64,000 bases of DNA from contig QNGE01001707.1 in NCBI GenBank assembly GCA_008508345.1, positions 73,607 through 137,606 of the forward strand. The letters are read 5' to 3'. Below, one piece after another: positions 34,721 to 46,656 of this stretch. How positions within the stretch are numbered: the stretch's first letter is position 1; every line of letters begins with the position of its first letter. The stretch comes from Paragonimus westermani (Eukaryota; Platyhelminthes; Trematoda; Plagiorchiida; Troglotrematidae). Position numbers and translations under genes: made by a program. The notes under the pieces were generated by a model. That model had not been told where the DNA came from. It saw only the letters and a list, made by a program, of their open reading frames with translations, and did no database searches.

Positions 34721-37700
34721 AACAAACAGCGGAGGTTCGGCATTAACACACGACTTTCCCACCAGCTTCCTGGAAACGGCGTCTGGGTTTCTCACTGACT
34801 CTGTCTTCGGCTCTCTAAAAGCACCTAATGATGAATCGTTTCGAATTTTCATCACTTTCCTTGGGGCACTTCCGATCAGATGAAACAGTGTAACCTAAAC
34901 CATTACAATGGAAACGTTTTCGGACTGTTGTGCGCAATTCTGGGGTCTGAAGGCAAGTCTGGGACGAGCACCTTTAATAGAGTGGTGAGCAGCCTCAGAT
35001 CAGTGGCCTTGAGTGAAATCGCTCGAAATATATGAGACTGTCACCGTGGTATTCACTTTGGAAACTGGATGAAATTTTGCCCCCAGAACTCACAAGAACC
35101 AAGGAGATCACGCATCACCTCAACAGATGGGATCGGACACATGTCGTTGTTCATGTATTTGATCACCTTCGTCATCTCCAAAGTAATATAAACACGACAA
35201 AAAATAAGGACTACCAGATTTTGCTAATGAACTACCTTTATTCTGCAAGGTAGCATGGATAGCACTGAGGGAAACGCCGGTAGTGCTGATGCCAATTCTT
35301 GGACGTTCTCGACGTATTCGACTATATGTAGTGGCATGACAACATAACCCTGCGAAGAAACTCGTGGTGTGATTAAAGATTGTTAACTAAAAGGCTTCAG
35401 GACCCTAGTACCAACAAAGTAGAACATTCTAGGTAAAAATTAATCTTCGGTTTAGTCTTTAGCATGTCTTTACCAAATAATAAACATGCATTATATCACG
35501 CCTATGCTTAAAGTGATATGATATATTAATATTGGGGAAAGTTTGCTTTCGACATGAACAGTTTAATTTACGAGATATCCTTGAAAATTAACTTAAAAAC
35601 TTGAACTATATTTTTCCGCGCAACGACGGGCTGAAACTTAATTTTGGTCAACATTTCCCCTCCGTATCTGTTCGGTCCATTTCCCTTCAGTGTGTCAATT
35701 CAAGTGAGGTCTCCCAAGGCTGTTGGAACATTTTATATACGCCGACGCTGGTATGTCAGATTATTCGTGGTTTGAGAGTAAATACACTGCCGACAAAAGG
35801 TCACGGTCTTCTTTGTTCTTCGGGGGTTCTCGAGTATTGTGAATCTCTGCGCTACATGTCTGTGATTCGTATATCTTTGCGTTAGCCATTTCTCGTTATC
35901 GATGACCACAGGGTCCTAACAATTAACTACGAAAACCTGTAAATCATCACAAATACAACGCGAAAAGCAAGAAAACCAGAGAAACGTGGCAATTAAATTA
36001 CCCAGAGATGTCGAACTAGTATGGATGAATGACGACCGTTCACTCTCACTTCAGATGTGTCTGTTGCGGTGAAAAGTACCACTGTCACGTTATTCATAAT
36101 CATTACTTCACGGCAAAAACAATTAACCTTATAAAAATACCCCGTTCACCGAAGTTTCTAATTATTGGTCTATCAGTGGAGTAGAAAAGACAGACCGATG
36201 ACTGGCCTAATCCTGGACAACTTGGCCGAGCCGGCCAGCTGGTTACCAGGTCAGTGCTCCTCCGTACTACCCGAATCGTATGGCGAATTCTGCGCCAATG
36301 CTTATATTTATGCGGTATCGTGGTGCTAGTCCCTAAGTTCGTACGCCCAAGGTTTCCCAGCTTTATGTTAACAATTCTCAGTGAGAAGAGGGTGACTGCA
36401 GGAAAACTCCATTTATTGATTTACTCATCGTTCACAAGCGGGCTTCATCGCAACAATTAGTGGCGTTAAGGAGTTGGACGTCAGGGAACCTTGAGCATAA
36501 CCGCACGGCAGCCACCAGAGATGACGAATTTCGACTAAAATTCCAGTCGACCTTCGGAATTTAAACAAGCGTCAGACTGATGGAGCGGCGTTCCCGAAGG
36601 TAGTTGTTATTCTAATGAATGTAGCCTACAGTAGTAGAACTGGCGTGGATTCATCTTACAGCTGCGAGTAAGACTGCGATACCTACACCAACACTAACTT
36701 TGGTACTAGTGGTTTGTAGTAAATTTACATTCACAAGGTAATGTGAGTCGGCGCGGTTGTACTGGCAAGGCAACTCTCACGTCGTAGAGACTTCAAGATT
36801 TTGAGGACGTCGAAAGTAATCTCACTACAGGGGCATTGCTATAAAATCCTCTGAGATTCGCAACAGTACCCTCCTAACCGAGAAGAAATCACACCTTTGG
36901 TAAAAACCTGCAGTTAACCTGCGCATGGAATTCACCTAGTAGTTCACTTATAAATGCCTGGTTTGTTTTTCACCATATTTGTTCCCGGTCCAAACCTTTG
37001 GAAACCATAAGAGCAGAAGTTTATCCATCTTGAGAGGTCGTTGTAGTTCGTCTGGGTGTATCTGATTCCACAGGAAAATACTCGTAAAATGAACAACTTC
37101 CGAGCTGTACATATAAGCCCCTCCTCTGAACTTCCGGGCTGCTTAGGCCATAGCCTGTTCTGCATGCTAGAAACTACGCTGGTAGTGAATTCAACTTCTG
37201 AACGGTTTAGCGTCAGATATGGTTGAGGGTCCACCAAGTGCTTCTCATAGAAGCTTGAGGTTTGTAGACTCCGACGCAATTGTCGGTAGGTAATCGGCTA
37301 GAACATAATTGACGGTTCTCCAAAAGATGCACGAAAACTGGGCATAGTCCAAGTTACCTGTATCGCTCTGAACAAGCTGCCCTGTTTCCAGTATTTACGT
37401 CAGCGACGGCTGCTTGGTTGTTATTAACAGAAGGACCAGCATGCCTACATATGATGGATCAATTAACAGCCGACATTGTGACGTCCACAGCTGACCTCTA
37501 CCAATTGTATGCACCATTTAAATAACTCCACCTGCACAAATGTTCCAAAGTACGTGTTGCTTTTAAAATTGGCCAGTAACCACGAAGAGTTTCGGCATAC
37601 CACTCACTCACCATTTTCTGGTGGACTGTTGGCTGACTGATTGATTGTGCAGAGAAATATTTTGACTCTGCCTGCCTACAGACCTTCTAACGGTCGGCGT

Positions 37701-38421
37701 CCTGCTTAGTACACCGTGTGTGAAAATATTCATCCGAAGTCTCCTGACTCTGCCCTCTGACACCATCTTCTACGTGGCGACCTTTCAACGTAACGAACTT
37801 CAATTTATTCGCAATACCCGAGGATACTACGGCATTGATTGTAAGAAAGAATATAGTGCTGCCTTAAAAACACCCTACTTTTGTGCACAGTGCCTCCGGC
37901 TGTCATTCCACCAGACTGGGGCCGCTCTACACCTTGGTGTATAAAGTCTGAGGACGTAAATGCTTCATATGCGATAAAATGCCTGCTCTCCGATGGTGCA
38001 GTACCGATTAAGGAACTGTTTAGGTGCATTGCTTTTGCTGTTTCCCGCAGCCTTCTAAAAGGAACAGTCGTAAAAGTGCTGAGAAGTTGTGAGCAAATTT
38101 AGTGAATGACTTGCTTAACTCGTCTAAGCTGAGCGGTCCCCTCTAATTCCAAATACTGTCCTACATGAAGTACATTGGGTTCACAGAAGGTGTACAGTGC
38201 TATCTTATGACAACCGTTGAAGCGCAAGTTAGGACCGGTGGTAAAACATGTATTAGCTGCCATGGATGAAGACAGCCTGGTCGACAAGGTAACTGTCCTC
38301 GCAGTTAAAGCTGTTGGAGGGGTTGCCAGTTTTGAGTGTGACGCCTGTTGTGCGTATGGTAGAAATCCAGTGACCACGCCTCCTGCATCTATTTATTTCT
38401 CGTTTTTGATCCTTTCTCCCC

Positions 38422-38886
38422 CTAGGCTGGAATCGCATGCGACTGTTTTCTCATCGACGAACGTCTATTTCGATACATTACTAGGGCTTGATACCGCTTA
38501 ATTCTTGGGCCTTGTTTTCGCGCAGTTATTCTGTCCTTAATTTCTACTGCTGAATCTTTGTTTGTCTTCATCCTTAGTTCCACTTTCGCTTCGTCGCTGT
38601 ACCTCAGCGTGCCTCTTTTTCGTCGGTACCGTCCTCGATTTTGATTGTGAGTCATGTGCACGTCCTGTTGGGACTTCGACAGATGCTTCTTCTTGTTGTC
38701 CCCTTTTATAGGACCACCACCAGGATATCTGCTTTGAAAGAACGCTGTCCCAAGGCGTGCTGATACTGCAAAAAGTTTGTTCACGAGTGTCACAAGTGAG
38801 TGAATCCAGGACGTTCGGCTTGACTGCCACAGTATTTCGTGACTCAATGCATTTTGCCTTGCTCCCGAGAATAGTTGGTCATGCAT
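38422..38886 (-). CDS. unrecognised basic open frame, possible element fragment
   Basis: A 154-codon open frame with an ATG and a strongly basic C-terminal half (for example NRGRYRRKRGTLR) but no motif I recognise. About 120 bp upstream on the same strand is a short peptide, RRATLSLLTAST, resembling the unclassified repeat at 34.7 and 49.0 kb. It might therefore be part of the same kind of element. A second frame is also open for 97 codons here, which weakens the case for real coding. Confidence 0.2.
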   Translation of the reverse strand: MHDQLFSGARQNALSHEILWQSSRTSWIHSLVTLVNKLFAVSARLGTAFFQSRYPGGGPIKGDNKKKHLSKSQQDVHMTHNQNRGRYRRKRGTLRYSDEAKVELRMKTNKDSAVEIKDRITARKQGPRIKRYQALVMYRNRRSSMRKQSHAIPA

Positions 38887-39002
38887 TTTATCAGTCTGGT
38901 AGATTCAATATCGAGGTTTGTCACTCTGTCTGTTGCACGGCGAGCCAAGAGTTTTATTAACGCTGACTGAATTAAGGATGCGACCTTTCGAGATTCAGCG
39001 TA

Positions 39003-39042
39003 TTCGTAGACGCTGTAAGTAGACTAAGCGTAGCTCGCCGAA
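39003..39042 (-). repeat. diverged fragment of the unclassified repeat
   Basis: tagacgctgtaagtagactaagcgtagctcg resembles tagacgttgcgagtggactaagagtagctcg at 34689 and the matching stretch at 48990. Differences are scattered and the minus-strand peptide is partly kept (RATLS in two copies), which suggests old coding homology. Confidence 0.5.
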
Positions 39043-41865
39043 TTAGTTGATGACTTCCATTAATCAGGTCATCTGTTACAGCCAAGCTGTGCAGCAACCA
39101 CAAACGCCCCCTCGCCTTCCACATCACTTCCTGCAACTGGCAACAGCCTAAATATTCGGAGTGAGCAGTTGTGCAGCCGTGTGGGAAGCATTGCAGCGCG
39201 GAATATGGCGCTCAAAAGACATCCGTCCAAAAGACTTGCGCAATCGAACCTCGGCGGCTTATCAGGATGATGCTGATACCATCAAACTTTGCGACGCAAA
39301 GCATAGAAGTGTATCGAACTGTGTGAGTTCCCATCTTACAAAACACGGTCGTCAAACCAGCAGACTAGTCAGCAGGACTAGAGGCACCGGAACTTACGTG
39401 TGAATGGCGTTATTTTTCCTCTGGTAACGTACTAAGTCAATAAGTATTGCATCATCTGCAGCTCATCCCATCCGCATGTCGAAGAGCTGAAAGTTCAATG
39501 GTCGGCCTACACTGTCCGTTTCCGATTGGAGGTGACTCGAATCAGATTCATCCATGCTGGAATTCAGCAGACACTTTCTGAGGCAGCCAGCCCTCGCAGT
39601 CGTTAAGCAGGCAAAATATTCATGCAAAAAGACATGTATTGTCGTGCGTTTCAAAAGTGAATCGACTTCAAGCGTATTAGAGCTCTCGGACGAGACGACG
39701 GGCTGAAGAATAGACAGCTGGTTTAATACTTCAAACATCACATTTTTGCCTCCGAAGAGACCTGACCTACATGTGACATAGGTGGCTCAATTAACCCTTA
39801 ATTTACAGAGCTGATGCCACACGACTGATGATGATGTTTCCACGATCCACCTCAATCACAGTACTCCGACACTCATGACATTCGAAAAATTTTGGTTTTC
39901 TGAAATATCTGATGCTCTTTACCGTCGAATAACTCCATGTGGTCGGAACACACTTCCACTGGTGGCTGTTGTCGTTGTCTCCTGCTAAATTTCTGATGAT
40001 TACGGTCTTCCTGTCGGCCCAGGAGAATTTCTAGGACTACTGTGCTCTCTTGACTTTACATTTTGGATTAATTCAGTCGGCTCAAGTCCAACCGTCTATT
40101 ATCAGGACCACAAAAAGTATCCCCGACTTCGTTGTTATTTTTGGTAAAACAGAAATTATGGACAACATGTTAGCGCCCCGAAACGGATTCGCTCAGGCGA
40201 GATATTATTTTTTATACTCGGTCATCATTAATGAAGGCTAGACGGAAGAACGGAATTTGGAAATAGTGATCACTGTCTACTCGTCTGTGATCTTACTTTG
40301 TACTGACTGCGGAAACCGGCAAAAGACTGGCAGCCTGAAACTTCAGTCACACTGATTTTAAACAGAATGGAAAGCAGAGTTGTTCCAATCCCTCCCGAAC
40401 ACTGTTCCATGAGTCAGAATCAGTATGCGTTTCGAAATGCAATTCATAAAATAGGGAGTTCATTCGTGTTTTGCAAACTGTGAGCCACAAAGTTTTGCGC
40501 ACCCACTCCTCGGGTAATAAGCTGTCTGTTTGGTGACCGTCCTCATATGTTCACGGAACAAGCTCGCTAGAAATTTGGAAAATCTAAGCGCCTTTCGCAC
40601 TTTTCGGAATAATTATTGGCAAGTTATTCGTGAACACAGCGAACTCGCGTAAGAAGGGTTCCAATAATGGTTTGCGAAAGCGAAACACCTCATTCGAGCA
40701 TATGCGTCGTCTGAGCGACAATACGAGCTCATCTCTTTCTGCTTGACGGGGTGACCCTTTTTTGCTCCCTGATTGACGCTCACCTACTGAGAAAGTACCA
40801 TTCAGTGGACTTTAACGCAGTACCGCACAAGTGACACCAACGGCTGCCGCAAAGCTCTCAGCACTCACTTTCTACAACTGGTTTTCCTCCACCATATGTT
40901 AGAGACCTTTCATTCAAGGTTTATACAGAGTGCTATAGACTCATGTGAGATTCGTCAAAGAATCCTCTGTGGAACAGTGATTGGTCTTGCAGGACCATTT
41001 TATAAGTTCTCTGAATGGACACTTCAGATTATCATCCCTTTCGATGTCAGGAAATAGACTACCGTCAAGCCGACAGCCTCCGGCTAGCTACCGGCCACCA
41101 GCTTAGCCGGATTTCCGTGCAATTTGACGGGGCGTTCAGTGAATATGTCATTTTTACCCACTTAACAACGATTTAATTTTTCATCTATTCAGCGTAACTT
41201 CCTTCCTACGCGGTCATGCTCAATAATTATGCTGGTTTGCATAGATAGCCTAACAGAAGCTTGAGACAAAGGCCTCATCTCAGGCGCAGCCACCTCCGAC
41301 CGCATCACAATGTTCGCCCGCTTACAACACGGTCACAGTGAACACAAACTTGGGGCTTATGACATTTGAAAATAGTTCCTATACTGAACTTCCCTTTTTC
41401 TCGGTGGAACATTTTTTGTGTTGAGACCGCATCTTTCATCTCCCTCCTTGATCAGTTTATCGTTTCGCGAAGGTTAATGTTGCGTCTTCTGTCACGTCTT
41501 ACCCATGTCAAGGGCTTACCGGACTACAGTTAGAGCAACGTTTATTTCGACGCGAAGGATTTAAAAACCAAGACTGATAATGGTCATAGTGCAACGCAGG
41601 TTGATCTCGGCTACATTACCCACTGCATACGTGGTATTCGATGGAGAATCTAATTACACCATCATGATTCATGGCATGCTCGGCGGTGAAAACAACACAG
41701 GAACCGATCTGAATAAAGACCTGGGCATTTACATGTCTTCCAAGTAATCATTCAAGTATCATCTCTAGGCGATAGCCAAACGGGAATTCGCCACTCCTAG
41801 AATTGTCAGCCAACTTTCTGTTAAATAGGCGAAAATGCGCCGTAAATGCACCATGTGGTTTGTTT

Positions 41866-42200
41866 AGGGATGCTTCAAGGGTGTGCTAACCAGGTCGCGT
41901 ACACAGAACTGACGAAGGTTCTACTCACTTTAGAGGCTGTAACGCTCACGGATACCAAACCAGCCGCAGGCCTGAGACATGCCATATATGGGCCGCGACT
42001 TGAAATTCTTGATCTGTATTCACTTGAATTTCGGTGACTATGCAGTGATTCAAATTGAACGCTACTTCCTCGGAACAGATCTCTCAGGACAGCTCTCTGT
42101 CAGGAAGAATGATGACGGGTGGGGACGTTCCAGGAGGCTTTACAAGCTCCGTTCTCAGACCCCCCCTAAAGCATTAGGGCTATCGAACACTGTAGCAACT
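41866..42200 (+). mobile_element. CR1-like LINE, C-terminal reverse transcriptase fragment
   Basis: The + strand frame reads LEAV, then AGLRHAIYGPRLEILDLYSLEF. This is the block that ends CR1/jockey-type reverse transcriptases (LExVQRRxTKxxxGLxxxxYxxRLxxLxLxxLExRR). It aligns at the DNA level with about 56930-57220, including gatctgtNtNcacttgaattNcg and the later gaatgatga block, so both belong to one LINE family. Stops follow immediately after the block. The upstream reverse transcriptase core is not recognisable here. Confidence 0.65.
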
Positions 42201-42923
42201 TCCCTTCTGAGGCCATTGGCTAATTTGCCGGAGACTGTTGCAAAGCATTGCTGGAGTTTTGCTTTCTTGAAACAGAGTCAGACTGCCAAACTAACTCTGT
42301 TAAAAGTATTTGTCATAATCCCCAAGGGCGGCGAAATACCCCGTTTTAAGTTATATCATTTCGGATACCTGCTTGTTATCGAGTAAGACAAACGGGCTTG
42401 GTCTGGCCACTCCGGACAGTCTACCTTCAACCCATGTGCTAATGGCTGAGAGTGTTGAAGATTTGCCGCGACACAGTGTCGTTGTAGTTTGCTTTCAGTG
42501 CGTTTGCACGCGTCATCCACTACCCATAACCAAAACCAGTGGACAAAATCAGCGGAAAAATTGGCGTGAATCGGAATGGAAATATTTTTGCGACGCCTAT
42601 TAAATGTGACTGACCACATTCTGTCACTTAGGCAATGCAGCCACTAGATAGTAGAAGAATGGTCAACGAAATTATTTAACCGGTGATGACGGCTGGAGAG
42701 ACTCAATCAACTTGCTTCCATCGACTAGATGGACAAGTTAGGTCATGTGGTTTTCGTTGTGCGATCTTTTCCAAAGACGCTGAACACCGCGTGACGATAA
42801 ACCAACGATTCCAAACACTAAAAAACAGGATTCAGTCGCAATGCCATGGCATTACCGAACAACTTAACAAAGCGAACAATTAGACAACCTCTGCAGTTTT
42901 GATTGACGGGTCGGTTCTGAAGA
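42201..42923. other. stretch after the LINE fragment
   Basis: Contains short open frames that may be decayed LINE tail (42201-42390). Nothing further can be assigned. Confidence 0.35.
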
Positions 42924-43463
42924 ATGAATTACGACTTGGAGCTAAATAGGCTGAAGATAAACTACAGTCACGCAATGATGAGTTCGTACCCAAAGGATCT
43001 CTTTCGAGCAGTCGACAGGTTCAAAAACAGTGAGGGCAAGCCGCACTACAAAAAGGTGATGCACGCACCACTCAAGCAAAGTACAATGACAGGCAACTTG
43101 CTTTCCACATACCTAGCAAATTTACGCGATACAACAAAACGTCCAGGTAAAGGTTCAACTAGCGGTCAGAAACAGGGGTTGATTGTACAAGGACATGGTT
43201 GGGTCGATTTTTCTGATAATTGTACTTCAAAAATCGGCAAATCCATTGCGAATTACATAAATTCAGAAGTCGATAAACCTGTCAGCATAAGTTGTCTGAG
43301 ATCCCTACATTTACTCACTTTTGACGAACACCTGCGCTTTAATTATCACGGTAAGTTGGTTGCTGCGCGTGGCCTTTTATCTCATGCGTCAATGTGTTAT
43401 ATCTCTGAACAAATTCGCAATGAACTGTGTGCAAATCAAATCGGCAATAATGAGACGTGTTAG
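42924..43463 (+). CDS. unrecognised 179-residue open frame
   Basis: An ATG-initiated frame of 179 codons, the longest open frame in the middle region outside the channel and unlike anything I recognise. It has no signal peptide, no membrane segment and no cysteine pattern. The composition is ordinary, with a basic patch around residues 70-85 (RDTTKRPGKGSTSGQKQG). It follows a LINE fragment by about 700 bp. It could be a chance open frame, a mobile-element remnant or one exon of a host gene. Confidence 0.2.
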   Translation: MNYDLELNRLKINYSHAMMSSYPKDLFRAVDRFKNSEGKPHYKKVMHAPLKQSTMTGNLLSTYLANLRDTTKRPGKGSTSGQKQGLIVQGHGWVDFSDNCTSKIGKSIANYINSEVDKPVSISCLRSLHLLTFDEHLRFNYHGKLVAARGLLSHASMCYISEQIRNELCANQIGNNETC

Positions 43464-46400
43464 TAAGAAATGCTCTGTAATGAGTCTATGGAAGTATGTG
43501 CGATGCATGTAGTTCATGTTTTATTTAACATATATCATGTACTCAGTAGCTAAGTATGGTTTCTTTTGAGCAGGGTACGATGTTCTTCTGGATGTTGACT
43601 CACTTCGTATTCTGTTCGATCCGCGTTGAGCTCTCACTTTTGTTATTTCGAACAGTCACTCGGAACCGTTCGAACATAGAAAACCGCAGGGATTCTTCAC
43701 AACCGTCATCTAAGAGGACTATTGGTTGCTGCAATCGGCGATGCATGCCTACAGTGAGAAACAGTGAGTAATCTTGGACAGGCGTCTTTGAAGACACCAT
43801 GAAGGAGAGTGAGCGATTTTGTGCGATAGTTTTTCACCAGATGTGATATTTTTGCGATACCACGGGTATTAGTAGTTCACCAGACACAAGTGAACCATGT
43901 GGGTGTGAAACGGTTCGCGGTGTGTCAGAATGCTCAGGGGAGCGGGCATCAGAATATGCGACGCTCAAACAGGTAATACCAGAGCTGTTGTTCAGTAATA
44001 TTTCTTCGGTGGCATCTGCACCAAGTGTTGTTAGCTTTTTGGTTGACATACCCCGCGGAGGTTGCGCTGAAGTGACACGTTTTGGAAGCCCGGCATATTT
44101 CCGCTTAATGGATGTCCTTGAACACCAGCGAAATAATGCACCACTACTGAACGCTAACAACACGACGATTCGGCTTCACGCTGGCGGTGTCGTGCCTTTC
44201 AAGCCATATAAGCTAAAATTGCTGCTTGTACTTTATAGAATGGCATGGTCCAGGATGTCCACTGTTTTCAAGGCCGAATTTTGCCGGTCTTAAAAACCGT
44301 AGGACGTCAACTGCCGACGTTACTATTACACGGCGTGACGTCTGCTAACTTTGGAAATGATAAGAACTTGATCAATGACAGTGTCACGCGCGACTCACTT
44401 GCATGGACGTTTGTAAAACGGACGCCTGGGCAAGCTGTCCACGACGGCTGTGATCGGTGCACTCATAGATGTTTATATAGACCGCAAATTTACCCATCAT
44501 CTGAATGGATGTCTCAAGGGTGTCGATGAGTCGTCCAGATATGCCGAGAGACAGAGTTAATCACCATTCCAAATCCACTGAAAACTAGGCTACGTCAATA
44601 TCCTCAGGACTGTGTGCATTCTGTTTGCCCTGGTGCTGTTCAAACAATGGTGCCACTGTGGAAGAGGTCCTTTGCCAAAAGGGCACGCGGATGAAACAAA
44701 ATACGGTTGAAATGGTTAAGTCGTGGCTAACCTGCATAATCCTCCTACTTATCAGTGATTTTCCACAGTTTTTTCAAAGTTTGCAATAATTCAGGAACTT
44801 GAGGACTCGTGAGTGTGGAGAGTTTCTTCCACATATTGGACCTTGTGTATCGAAAAACAGCACACACCCCACGAAGTACTCACATTGTCTTGAGTCGCTC
44901 ACTGTCACCTCTGTTCTAGCTCCTTCCGATTTTTAATGTTGCTCCACTTTGGTATGAAAATTCACGCATGCAAACGGTTGTATACTGCTTTCTGCACGCT
45001 CACGGTGTTCGCAGAGATGACAACGTTCATTCGTCGGCACATATGGAGAACGACAGTGCACAAACTGATGTGTTAGATAAGTGTCAACGCCTTTGTCTGT
45101 GCTCTGTATCTAAAGTTTCGCCGTATAATTTGCTAAGTTGCACTTAAAATAGAAGAAGGAGTATGACATGGCAAAGGAGGTCCACACTGATGGGTTGTCA
45201 AGTTTTGAAATAAACAGATGTCAACGCAAGCAACAGTGGTTGAGTTTAAGTGCAACATATCTTACACATGCCCGCACTACCACAGTCATCACATCGCTTG
45301 GTTGTTGAATCCGCTAGGAAGTTCAACGTGAAAGTTTCTTATTTCCGAATTTTGTATTTGGTTTCGCTTTTTATGGCTTTCTCCTAATTATGCAACCTAA
45401 CCAATAATACTCACCAGTACATACTGTTTTGCAGTTTAGAGGGCATTGAATAAAAAATCGGCTTTTATTTTGCGTGTCTCACAGCAAGCAATATTTTTTT
45501 CTATCTGGTGCATCAAAGAGAATTGTGTGGTGAACGAAAGAAATACCCTGACAGCAACTTTGGTTATGGTATTCAGAAATATACAATTGTGTTCGGAAGT
45601 GTGCTTAGCTCTAACCCACAGCTAGTTTATACGCAGTTGTGATTACGCATCACGTTAGCGAACGAAATCGAAATATAATTTGCATTTGTAGAACGCAAAT
45701 ACTCCTGCTACGAAACAAAAATAGCACACAATATTCAGTTATAAATTACAAATGCAACAGTCAACCATTCGCACCGATCTATAACATTTATTTAGCATTG
45801 GGCAACCGGGTTGGTTCCCTGTGCCATATTTCTGTTGTTGATTATGACTGCTGTAGATGAGGCATGTAGCTACTTATTTTGCATATTCTGCTGGTTACCA
45901 AGCAATACCCTATAATCCTTGATCAATCTCGTTCTACATTCGATGGCTGTTATCCGTCTGCGCGTTGCTGGAATACGGCCTGGTTTTGGCAGTCTGGACA
46001 AAGCGCGCTTCACATGATGGTTCACGTTAACAGTGTGAGCCAAACAAACTTTCAATGTTGCAGACTTTATGGAACCGTTGCTGATTTTTGTGTGTCAGCG
46101 GACAATCCACATTGTGCCTCCTCAGTGTTGGTAACCTTGGGGATCAGTTAAATGATGCTCTGCTCTCTGATATAACTTGCGAATGTGCTCATTTTCATCG
46201 GTGTTCGGTTTGACCGCTATTCCACTATAAGACATACTGAGTAAAACATTAATGTGCACGCACTGTTTGACTGTGTATTTCGTTGTCTCATTTCAAGAGA
46301 TACACAGTCGTATTTGCCAAAAGGAACTTATTAAAAGTTTCGGATCTGGTCTCAACGAAGGTACAATTACTAATAAGTAGTGTGGCGAATTTATGATTTT
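43464..46400. other. non-coding stretch, no gene recognised
   Basis: A 123-codon open frame at 43922-44293 (+) is antisense to a 109-codon frame, and neither resembles a known family. No repeat boundary was seen. Confidence 0.4.
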
Positions 46401-46656
46401 AGATGAGACCCAACTGTGAAAAGTCAGGGCTTCGGCTGGATTCGAACCAGCGACAGACACAGCATGCCTCAACGCGGCAAGCGCTCTACCAGCTGAGCTA
46501 CGGAACCACACCGGGAGCTCGGAACTTTCACATTTGGACTCTGTTACCCACCCGTCCCACTGTCTCATATGGAATCCACCAAATGATTCAGGGGATCGAC
46601 TGCCCCTGACTTTTCACAGTTGAGTNGCGCTGACTTTTCACAGTTGGGTCTCATCT
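46401..46656 (-). mobile_element. tRNA-derived element bounded by 27-bp inverted repeats
   Basis: The left end 46401-46427 and right end 46630-46656 are exact inverted copies (agatgagacccaactgtgaa and its complement). A further partial copy of the right arm lies at 46603-46625, followed by an ambiguous base (N at 46626), so the right end may be duplicated. A tRNA-like unit lies against the left arm. This looks like a SINE or a non-autonomous element that has captured a pol III promoter. No protein is encoded. Confidence 0.6.
46428..46507 (-). tRNA. tRNA-like sequence (pseudo-tRNA or SINE head)
   Basis: On the minus strand the 80 nt begin GGTTCCG and end CGAAGCC, giving a 7-bp acceptor stem with one mismatch and one G-U. 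The D arm is GCTC/GAGC with loop AGCTGGTA. The T arm is perfect (GCTGG, TTCGAAT, CCAGC). The A box (TAGCTCAGCTGG) and B box (GGTTCGAATCC) match the pol III consensus. The anticodon arm is irregular: loop GCGTTGA, no U33, a T-T mispair, and a longer variable region. If read literally the anticodon would be GTT. The missing U33 and the flanking inverted repeats favour a tRNA-derived repeat over a working tRNA gene. Confidence 0.55.

Larger units (their letters stand above)
34721..41865. other. long stretch without a recognised gene
   Basis: Many short open frames, none assignable. It contains a diverged fragment of the unclassified repeat (39003-39042) and a basic open frame on the minus strand (38422-38886), listed separately. 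Base composition is somewhat richer in GC than the left third of the window. Confidence 0.4.

Noticed and set aside
36944..37279. 111-codon minus-strand open frame as a gene
   Set aside because: No recognised motif, no splice or start context, and length within chance for this base composition.
43834..44293. Overlapping open frames of 109 and 123 codons on opposite strands
   Set aside because: Neither resembles a protein family, and antisense overlap suggests chance from slightly higher GC.
46428..46507. A functional tRNA-Asn (anticodon GTT)
   Set aside because: The anticodon loop lacks U33, the stem has a T-T mispair, the variable region is long, and the unit lies inside inverted repeats. 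A tRNA-derived repeat fits better.
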